In this document: piece by piece, positions 55,196 to 64,000 of the stretch
Numbering within the stretch: position 1 is the first letter of the stretch
How the letters are laid out: the number at the start of each line of letters is the position of its first letter
Assembly (NCBI GenBank): GCA_027924585.1
Contig: BSBM01000871.1
Coordinates: 186,001 to 250,000, forward strand
Length of the DNA: 64,000 bases
Reading direction: 5' to 3'
Source: Larix kaempferi
Taxonomy: Eukaryota; Streptophyta; Pinopsida; Pinales; Pinaceae
Translations under genes and position numbers: made by a program
The notes under the pieces: generated by a model
Told to the model about the DNA's origin: nothing
Databases searched by the model: none
The model's input: only the letters and a program-made list of their open reading frames with translations

Positions 55196-55835
55196 TTAAC
55201 CATAGGAGATGAAGCACCAAAAGGATTTATGTGCCATGAGGTGGCTAGTTGATACGTCAACTTCATGGGGGCACAAATTTTGCATACAATATTTCTTTAA
55301 GGTGCTCGGTATCTCATTTGAAATAAATAACCAAGAATTTAAAATTTTTACTGGCGTCGAGGAATGGCATGGCAACCCTCGGCCACTCAATTGGCCAAAA
55401 ACATCATTTAGGTCCTCAAAATAGACTCGGAAGTTTGGGACCCAAAAAATTGTACAAAATTTCCAAGAGGATGGAGAAACATTGTAACTTAGTGTAACAT
55501 GTGGGTGGCCACTAGTATCCACATGAATTATTCCCCACCCCCCCTTGGGATTAATGGTCCCCATTGTGTTAAGTTTGTCCACCAGATGAGGAAACTTCTC
55601 CTGAATCTGACTCCTGGTGAGGCATTGCTTTGATGACTTGATACAATTGGATGTTCTTCTGGCGAGTGGCCTTCATCTTAGTGTCCCTGGTCCAGTTGAC
55701 TGTAGCCTTCTCAATGAAATCAGGATTGAGTTTTGTAGGGACCAAGTGCTCGACTACCTATGAGGTGTCAAAGAGAGGTGGAAAATATGGTTGAAATCAG
55801 GGAAATGTTTAGGGGCAAAATTTCACCAATTGGCT
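55196..55835 (-). pseudogene. Block A2 left end: decayed coding fragment
   Basis: Minus frame 55582-55196, MGTINPKGGWGIIHVDTSGHP then VTLSYNVSPSSWKFCTIFWVP, is the better preserved version of the fragment at 2121-2280. Upstream the frames shift, but DTKMKATRQKNIQLYQVIKA and QIQEKFPHLVDKL remain. From 55433 leftwards the sequence leaves the duplicated block although the frame stays open to 55196, so the tail may be chance. The family is not recognised. Confidence 0.45.
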
Positions 55836-56261
55836 ATTTTTGGGATTTTTTTCAAAAAATAAATTTGCTATTTGGTCATTTTTAGCCTCTAATATCGCAT
55901 ATATTTACATATATATATATATCAATCATACTATTTGCCAAAACTTACTAGTTTCAGTAGTAAATTGTATGTTTCATATTTAATATTCACCTACCTATCT
56001 ATATATATGTTTTTTTCAATCCAAAATAATCGCCTAGAATACTACACTTAAGTATGCTATTAGAATCCTTAAAAAATACCCTGGTCAAAGAAGATCCACA
56101 TTAAAGACATGGTGCAAGGAGAGGAACGGGGAAATACTTAACTCAAAATAGTTCTCAGGTCCACATCCTTGGTGATGGTGTAAGTTCCATATCAAAGTGG
56201 ATAGAGATTTTTATGGGGGCCCGTGAGGCGCTCTTTCTATAAATTTAACCATAAACTATCG

Positions 56262-56640
56262 TCAAGATTTAACTTATGTGGAACCCGATGTTGGTCATGT
56301 CATTGCTTATACTTGGCATTGGCTTTTTGCAAGATGTCATGAACTTGTTCTTGGATGTGGTGGATTTTCTGAACAAATGTGGAGGCCCTATCAAACTATG
56401 TTTAATAATGGGAGGACTCTTCATTTGTATATACCTTATCGCCACTTGAGATGAAACTTATGTGGAACTCGATGTTGGTCATTTCATTGCTTATACTAAG
56501 CATTGGCTCTTTGCAATATTTCGTGAACTTGTTGTTGGATGTGGTGGATTTTCTGAGCAAATGTGGAGGCCCTATCAAACTAGGTTTGATAATGGGAGGA
56601 CTCTTCATTTGTATATGCAATGAGAAATGGTTCATCAATT
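56262..56640 (+). repeat. Tandem repeat in block A2 (counterpart of 12536-12895)
   Basis: Two copies, period about 184 owing to small indels. Confidence 0.7.
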
Positions 56641-58017
56641 GGGGCTAATGGTTGGAACCCCAACCATACCTCAAAAGGGTTTTGGCTAATAGAAATATGA
56701 AGGGATTTGTTATAACTATGTTGAACATAAGGAAAGCTCTAATCCCGAGTGCGGTGATGTTTGGAGTTGCACATTCTCAGCATATGCAAAATCATCATGT
56801 TGACCACCTATGTCTTCATCATCAACCATAGGTTGTACTAGAAGGTACTTGGGTACCTTCTATCTCTATCTCTGCCTTGTCATAGGTGGTATCATTGTGA
56901 AAAAAACAAAGAGTTCCTTTTTAGAACAAATTAACCATCTAGACCTTAGTATATGCAATTATTTTGCTTCCTAGTAGTTTAGATTATGTTATTTGGCTAT
57001 CTAGTGCATATTTTTTCCACATTTGTGATAGTTTATCCACAATAGCACCCTCTTGATGCTTTTACAATGCTTTTATAAAGCTAAAGTGCCCATCCTGCTT
57101 TATCTTTCTTTAATCCAGCTTTTGTGGGTTAAAACATATTTATTCTGCTTTTCTCTTGGATTAGGATGAACTAGGAGCACTAAGATGACTTGGGAAAGTT
57201 TGCAAATCTGTGCCTCAACATATCCCTTCCTTTTATCCAAAAATACATTGACTGGTTGATTTTTGGTCACTTGTGGACTATCCAGGCCCACCTAGCTAAT
57301 TTGTGACCTTTCACTATGAGTTGGAGATCAATACTTGCCATATAGGGGGGTTTTGTCTTTTCTAATCCCTCCACATGTGATCCATTCGAAATCCCTTAGA
57401 GGTTATCAAATTATCCCTATGGGATGTATTATATATTGTAATCATGTTATTGAATAATAAGATGATGGAGTTTATTCCAAGTGAGTTCTATCTCATATGT
57501 TTCTACTTCATTATTTCTTCTTATTTCTGCTGATCTTTGTGTAAATTCTTGGTGAGGACTACTTTGTTTCTAGATCCTGGCTTGTAAAATTCTTGCATGG
57601 TGTTGAACCTATTTAGAATATATACACGGTATTAGAGATTAGGGAGCTTAGGTTGAGCATAGCTGCTTGCAGTAACACACTAGAAGCAATGGAGTTACCA
57701 CATAATTCCTAGCGATATTGTGTTGAGTCCTTTGGTTTTCCAGTGGAGTCTTACCATGTGTTATGCACTCCTAAATGTGCATACTGACTAAAGTAGATTT
57801 CATCGCTTATATCCAAATATTATTCTAGTATAAGATTTTTCATAGAGTTTGTTTTGCAGGTACGAAGATCAAATGGCAGAAATCTCAACACAAAGTTTGA
57901 ATTGGTGAAAGTTTCCTTGAACTGACTCCTTCTTCTATTGATATAGAAGTTCAAGAGAACTTTGATTTCTCATATTCACATGCAGTTGATCCAAGAGAAG
58001 ACACTCGAACCTCCATT

Positions 58018-58218
58018 GTGGAAGAACTCGTCCATCTCCATATCTCATTGTTGTTCTCCTATCATAATTCAGATATTGAGGATCCTATGCTAATTATTTT
58101 GGAAGATCCATCTCCTTCCAATGAACTCACCGGTGTGCAAGATGGTAATCTAATCATTATTGGGAATTCCAATATGCAGTGTGAATCTATTAGTTGCGGT
58201 CTCACTTCCATTGTCTAG
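58018..58218 (+). other. Shortened counterpart of the 14348 ORF
   Basis: Same reading as 14348-14794 but stopped by TAG at 58216-58218 after 66 codons. In A1 that position reads CAA. Confidence 0.25.
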
Positions 58219-58302
58219 TCTCCTACAAGTTCCTACATGGTTGCTAGCACATTTCCTCAAGAATTTGGACGCACCCCTTTTTTCTCTCATGATACTTCTA
58301 TA

Positions 58303-59273
58303 AATTGGGTGATTCCATAAAGATGGGTAGCTATTTTTGGCCAAATATGACGATGAAAAACGAAAATTTTACCCAGGTATTAAATTGAATCCCTCGAAAC
58401 TCATGTTTTCTACATGAATTTTGACATGCGGTTAAAAAACGAAATGTAGATAATTATGTTGGCTTTCCAATGATATTTTTTTTCGAAATATACCAATGTC
58501 ATTTATCGTGTCAAATTTTCATTTAATGAAACATGTGTACTTAAAAATTTGAAGAGCAATTAACAAGTAGTTTGTGTGTGCACAGTAATTTAATGTTAAA
58601 GTAATAATTTTAAAAAATTAAATATGTGAACATGATCTAGACAGAATGCACTAGTGCTTAAATATTTTTCTTTTAATTTTTCTCAAAAAATTATATTTAT
58701 TATTATTTTTCGAAACTGACCAATGAATATTTCAGTCGCATTTTGCACACATGTGCGTGTGTGCACCAAATATTTCGATTGTTTACATAATTTGCAAAAC
58801 TAAACATACCCTTTTGAAGAGGACGCCCTTATCTAGTGCTTGTGTATTTTTTCAAAATTTTTGGATATGTATTTTGAATCTTGTTGATTTATCTTTGAGC
58901 TCAATCGAAGTTGTTAGTGGGGTTTTTTAGGGCAAGGTTTAGTAGAAATTTAAAACAAAAGACATACGAAGATAAAAATTCGTAAATTTTATGTATATGG
59001 ATAGAAGATTCATTGACGAATCCAATGGTATCAAGTCCGCCCATTAATGTGCATTTAATGACATATTTTAAGCCTCTGAAAGGCAAACAAAACTTTCTTT
59101 CTGCAGTGAAAAGGGCTCTCGGCCTGTTTTTAGGCCCTCGATCGAGGGTTTTACATAGACCTTGATCGAGGTATGTTCAATCCCTCGCTCGAGGTCTATG
59201 GCTCGATTGAGGGTTTGTAAAATTAGCTCGATCGGGGATTTGTCCGTGTAAAGAACACATAAAAAAGAACCAT
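58303..59273. mobile_element. Insertion of about 970 bp specific to block A2
   Basis: Interrupts the A block between ACTTCTAT and TTTTGAATTATGC, which are contiguous in A1 (near 14635). AT-rich, no long ORF. The right part carries palindromes (59135-59236). No clear terminal inverted repeat or target duplication seen, so the class is unknown; a deletion in A1 is a less likely alternative. Confidence 0.5.
59135..59236. repeat. Cluster of CTCGATCGAG palindromes
   Basis: CCCTCGATCGAGGG (59135-59148) is a perfect 14-base palindrome. Variants follow: CCTTGATCGAGG, CCCTCGCTCGAGG, GCTCGATTGAGGG, GCTCGATCGGGG. CATAGACCTTGATCGAGG (59154-59171) pairs with 59183-59200 at 16 of 18 positions around an 11-base loop. 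Confidence 0.8.
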
Positions 59274-59842
59274 TTTGAATTATGCCCAGACCATCACCCA
59301 GTTGGTGCACCTCATTCACACTCAGCGCCTCTCATTGGTTCACAATTTCGTGTGTTATTGGATTCTATGGAGTTGTTGCATTCACTCTTACTATCATGCT
59401 TCTTATCCACTGCATGATTATGATTGACACCTATATTTATTTATTGAAATAAATACATTAAATATTTTATTAAAATAAATAAATAACTAAAAATGTAATA
59501 AAAATATTTTAATTAAAATATTTTATTAAATTATGAAATTAACTTAGATAAATATTCATAAGAGAAATAAGATTTTATTAAAATTATAATATAGTAGAGT
59601 TACATGTAAAATTTCTCATCATTGTTTCTGATACTTTGCTTTGAAGACTTTGATCATAATATGTGTTTTTGAAAATTAATTATGAAATCAAATAACTTTT
59701 GTTTTATATGAAAATATTTTTTTTAATAAAGAAATAAATATATCATAATAATAAAATAGTTATGAAATTAATTAATATTGGTATTTTATTAAAATTTGTA
59801 AATTTAATAAATTTTGGGTATAGGAATAAAATTTTAGGTCAA

Positions 59843-62105
59843 CTTCATAGGATGTTACCCATTCCAAGATTCCTTTGACTCAAAAACAATTAATTGTGGA
59901 GTTTTCCCCACAATCAAACTTACTTAGCTTGCTACCCCATTTGTAAACCTTAACAAATAATGTGTTATATAAACTATTCAATTAAAGCTTTTTAAATTCT
60001 TTTTATTCTCTTTAAATGTTTTATAAAAAAACTTCATTAATTAATATACTAATTAATATACTCTAGAAGTAATAGATGCTATTTTTTAAATCATTCTTGG
60101 GAAATAGAAAATTGTAATTTTTTTAATAAATTATAATGTTGTTCAATTTTTCAATTCTAGCGTATAAATTCTAAATCCTCTTAGAAATTGTGTTTTTATT
60201 TATGTGATAATTATTTCATAGGAAAATAAAGGCTTATTGTTAATTCAAGTGACCTCATCAAACATGTAAGGGCTATTATCATCATCATATATATATATAT
60301 AACTTTTTGACCTCATATTTTAAAATTATTAATATTTTATTAAAATATATTTTAAGATAACTTACACATTAGTGCTAGTAAATATGTGTTGCACACTAAG
60401 GTTGTTTAATATAATGATTGCACTAACAAGGATTGTTTTTAATTGATGATTTTTTAATAAAATATGTTAAATTACTTTGGTTCTTCGCATAGGGTTACAC
60501 ATAGATTCAACTAGTGTTATACTAACATTTATCCTCAATGCTCTGTTAAGAATCAATGTCTAAGCTAAAACCTAGAAGCCCCTCACATTAGCTATAGATC
60601 TTATTTTTTAATTACAAAGTTTGGACCTCACATTTCCCATAGACCTTAGTTTAATTATATTTTTTTTTTGTTACAATGTGCATTACATTGCACAACATAT
60701 ATATTCCCTAATACCACATCATTTGTGGAACATGGTAGTCAATATCCCAATATTCATGTATCTATGAATCAAATATCCGTATACAACACTTTCACTACCA
60801 TACCATAAAAGGCTATGAACATAAATTCCACTTTTTACAAGAGACTTAAGAATCCTCCAAGTAAGCACGTCTAGAGGGACACCTCAATGTGGCTCTTCTA
60901 ACCATATATATTTTACAAGAGAATTTTCTTTCTTAGAGGCTCAATGCATCTAGGGACTATGGCCTAAGCACCTATATCTTTACCATCATCAGCAATGTGT
61001 GTATATATATACTTGTGTATATGTATATACCTTACTTAATCTATGCATATTTATATACTAACACATTTATTAATCAATATACTTTGATATATGCAATAGC
61101 ATATATATATATATTTGTATTAAATATATAGAATAATGTATATACTAATATATATCTCTATCATTATATTGAACATATATACTAATATATATATATATAT
61201 ATTAAGATTGCATATATATATAAAGTTCATAGGTTTTGAAAAATAAGATGTTTTAAGGAATTTATTTTATGTAAAATGACCCAATTCATTATTAATTGAT
61301 TAGTATGATATAAAACAAATATAACTATCTAAATGCTAATTTTATGATATATAAATTTTATAATTTACTTAATAAAAAATTAATTTTTTTCAAGGATTAG
61401 GAAAATATATTTTACACCTTTGTTTTAAAAATGGTAAACATGTTTTTCCACATGTGTAAATAACATTTTTAATATATTTGTTTAAATAAATTAATACTTT
61501 TATGAATATTTGTTATCAAATAATATTGACAATAATCATTCTAGATAAATTTTTGAAATAAATATTAATAAGAATTTATTTTTATAAATTCTTATGAAAT
61601 CTAAATTTAATTATAAAAAAAACTTTGATTTTGATATTTTATACAATATAAATATATGCAACTATTAATAATATTTTTTTTCTAATTTTATTTAATTTTC
61701 AAAACTTTTGGAATTTGATACTAAAGACAAGAATAAAAGTTAGTAGTTGTAAAACCTTTTATCATCAAATTAATGTGTCTTTATCATAAAAATTCTTTTC
61801 TAATAAGAAAAATTGATCTAAATAATCTTTAAATTTTATTATTTATTTCAATACACGTTTATCTAAAAAAAATGAACTTTTTATATCTAAAAGAGAGTGT
61901 TCAACATTTTTTAAAGGATGAAAAAATTCATAATATTAGAGTCATATTAGCCTTGTTTATATAATGTTAATACTTTGACCTCCATTTACATATCATTATG
62001 TTAGACAAAACCTATTTAACAATACAAATTACAAATTATACTTATTTAACATTACATTAAAAATTCAAAATTTTAATAATCATAACAAATATATTTAACT
62101 TGATA
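59843..62105. other. AT-rich spacer with TA microsatellites
   Basis: Very AT-rich, with (TA)n tracts near 60285, 61000-61220 and 61100. No gene, TE motif or RNA gene seen. Confidence 0.55.
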
Positions 62106-62269
62106 GTAATTTTGTGATGGTGATGGTGGATGCGAAGAGAAGGTTGGTCGGTGAGGAGGAAGGCTGCACGGTGACTTGAAGGTTTTTTTTGTTTTGGTAA
62201 CAATGTGGGGTCTCTCTGGGACCTCCTTGGAAGGCGAGTCGGGAAGGACATGGGTACAGCCACTAATGG

Positions 62270-63527
62270 GTGACCCTAACCTCGGTGGGACATATGGAAA
62301 AAGACAAACAAGTAAACCAAGATACTACCCCTGGAATAGGGATTGGATTCAATAAGGCAGGCACCAGTACGGAGGTAACCTCAGAGCAAACAATGACAAA
62401 ATCAAGAAAACCAGGGCAATATCTGCCCAAGACGCTCAAAATTCTGAAACTCCTGATAAAATTAGAGAGAATCGGAACTGATATTCAGCACATGAAAGAC
62501 CATGTGCTCATTGGAAAATTTGTAGGGATCTGGCCAGCTAAGAAAGCTTTGGTTTGGTGGATCAATACAACTTGGAAGCCTCAGGGACACTACGATCTCC
62601 AATTGGGAGCGAAAGGGTTCTTCACAAATTTTCTTCAATGTAGAGGACCGCACACGGATCTTTGACAGGATCGTATTTTTTCAATTTGGTGGGCCTGTAT
62701 CTAAGGCCATGGAAAGAATAGTTCAACCCAGACAAAGAAAATTTAACAATTGCCTCGGTCTAGATAAGAATCTATTCTCTGCATTTGGAATACTGGAAAG
62801 AAGAAATACTAACTGATATTGGCAATGAGCTGGGAGTATTTGTTAAAATATCTGAACAAACCAAGAAGATGAGGTACACATATTATGCCCATATATCTCT
62901 GTATCTGGATATTTCCAAAGACTTGCCAGCAGGAATAGATCTTACCTAGGAGGATGAAGATTGGTTCCAGGCTATTGATTATGAACAGATCCCATTTCGA
63001 TGTAGGAGATGTCATGAACATGGGCACCTATTCAGGGATTTCCGATGAACAAGAAGCCAACAGGAAAAACTGAACCAGACGGCAAAGATAAAGAAGGATT
63101 CAAGAAAGTCATTAGCAAGAAAAGGCAAGCCAGGAAGGTCGGGGGACTGGAGATTCATAAGAAGACTATGACTCATAATAGATATGAGATCCTGCAATCA
63201 GTAGAGGGAGAAAAAGAAGATGAAGTGATTTCTACCAAGGAAAAGAACGATGAGACAAATAAAGAACAAAAAGAAGATCACAAGATCCAATCGGAGGAGA
63301 CTGAGGCTCAAGGTAATGTTGGATCCTTGCAAGAGGAAGGAAGAGACGAAATGGAACTGGAGGATCTAGATCTGGAAGGGCTAGAGGAGACATTCAAAGT
63401 GGAAAACCCCAGTCCCATAACACCTCACCAAGTCTCTCTCTTGGAGAAAGCGTTAATTAAGTCTAAAAATCGTAAATCCCTGGGGTACTTTCTGAATCTC
63501 TCAAAGAAAACGATGGGAAAAAGCTAA
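62270..63527 (+). pseudogene. LINE ORF1: DUF4283 and knuckle, frameshifted
   Basis: First piece 62270-62665: LIGKFVGIWPAKKALVWWI and YDLQLGAKGFFTNF are the start of DUF4283. A frame change near 62640, then LEYWKEEILTDIGNELGVFV, DISKDLPAGIDLT and DYEQIPF in another frame with three stops. The knuckle CRRCHEHGHLFRDF (about 63001-63042) has lost its last Cys, consistent with a one-base deletion that also shifts into the frame of 63045. The last piece, 63045-63527, is a Lys/Glu-rich C-terminal tail. The domain order is that of the ORF1 at 15238. Confidence 0.75.
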
Positions 63528-63659
63528 CCAGGGGGGAGAAAAGAGGTAGATGAAGCAATATGCAGAGAATACAAATGATTGGGAGGAACCTGGTGGTATC
63601 AGGTCAATACCCAACCATTGATGCGGCTTTAGCACCATCCAATCCAAATCGGTTATAAT

Positions 63660-64000
63660 ATGCGGATTACATCTTGGAACATAAGAGGATGCAAGAACAT
63701 TCTAAAGATTCGACTCCTATGTCAGAAAATAAAGCTAGAGAAACCTGATATCATTTTTCTCCAAGAAACTAAGTGTTCGAAAATTGAACTCCAAGCTATA
63801 GGGCATAAAGTATGGAAACACTGCAATGTGGTCGCTATTGACACAGCCGGTGCGGCCGGTGGAGTAGGTATTCTGTGGAACCCTAAAGAAGTAAGTATGT
63901 CTGAATGGATGGCCTCAAATTTTATCTTATCACCTGCTTTTCATATTTTAGGGACCAAAGTCAGAGGCTTCATATCCAATGTTTATGGTCCTTTCTTGGT
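63660..64000 (+). CDS. LINE ORF2, N-terminal endonuclease (partial)
   Basis: ATG at 63660 opens a frame that is still open at the window end (113 codons). It shows the AP-endonuclease-like (exonuclease-endonuclease-phosphatase) motifs in order: MRITSWNIRG with the Asn, PDIIFLQETK with the catalytic Glu, GGVGILWNP, and SNVYGPF. In plant L1-type LINEs this domain nicks the target DNA before reverse transcription. RT would follow beyond 64000. The open frame contrasts with the broken ORF1. Confidence 0.85.
   Translation, partial: MRITSWNIRGCKNILKIRLLCQKIKLEKPDIIFLQETKCSKIELQAIGHKVWKHCNVVAIDTAGAAGGVGILWNPKEVSMSEWMASNFILSPAFHILGTKVRGFISNVYGPFL

Larger units (their letters stand above)
55434..59842. 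repeat. Block A2: second copy of block A, with both empty sites
   Basis: Matches 2121-2523 + 12125-15127 + 16793-16887. The E1 target (55831-55835, TGGCT once) and the LINE target (about 59752-59768, once) are uninterrupted. A2 carries its own insert at 58303-59273. Confidence 0.88.
62106..64000 (+). mobile_element. LINE (L1-like, plant type), cut by the window end
   Basis: ORF1 (decayed) followed by ORF2 starting with an endonuclease. The left boundary lies where AT-rich spacer changes to GC-richer sequence (about 62106-62200), but I cannot fix it. The right end is outside the window. Confidence 0.8.

Overview
The window looks like intergenic, retrotransposon-packed nuclear DNA from a seed plant with a large genome. 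Plant-type LINE ORF1s (DUF4283 plus zinc knuckle), Ty1/copia and Ty3 chromovirus-like elements with initiator-Met tRNA primer sites, and layered nested insertions all point that way. A gymnosperm is my best guess, but the sequence alone does not prove it. I found no intact host gene, no rRNA gene, no convincing tRNA gene and no CRISPR array.

Layout, left to right. 1-2523 holds degenerate coding remnants and the left part of duplicated block A1. 2524-12124 is E1, a non-autonomous LTR retrotransposon (target-site duplication, TSD, TGGCT) with a solo LTR (4869-5615) inside it. 12125-16887 is the rest of block A1, carrying an ORF1-only LINE (15128-16792, 17-bp TSD). 17030-17640 is a degenerate tandem repeat. 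18481-33947 is a Ty1/copia element interrupted by E2 (20567-29778, TSD AATAC), by a solo E2-family LTR (31921-32982, TSD CCAAG) and by a small SINE-like insertion. 33948-35649 contains block B1. 35650-38272 is the surviving pol end of a Ty3 chromovirus-like copy, cut by E3 (38273-52479). E3 in turn contains a second, internally deleted copy of that Ty3 family (45343-49548, TSD GTGAT). 52480-53632 is block B2. 55434-59842 is block A2, which lacks E1 and the LINE and so preserves both empty sites. 59843-62105 is AT-rich spacer. 62106-64000 is a second LINE whose ORF2 runs off the end of the window.

E1, E2 and E3 form one related group. They share a tRNA-complement-like primer site beginning TGGYG, a purine tract AGGGGGCA(A)TC before the 3' LTR, a protease-like domain with the active-site motif DEGAS, and related 3' untranslated regions. 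None encodes a usable reverse transcriptase or integrase inside the window. E3 stops just after the conserved run-in to RT, and E1 and E2 have also lost the capsid part of gag. They would need enzymes supplied in trans.

The most unusual feature is an RNA-like architecture in E1-E3. Dozens of short hairpins are strung together in the 3' region, in the LTR upstream of the TATA box and in the leader. Within an array the loop sequence is conserved, while the two stem arms change together from unit to unit (for example ATTGGTTTC/GAAACCAAT against ATCTATTTC/GAAATAGAT around the same 16-base loop). That is the pattern expected if folding is maintained, and it is the best candidate here for an undescribed system. 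E2 is the youngest of the group (its two 1054-bp LTRs differ at about 8 positions by eye) and its 976-codon ORF is fully open.
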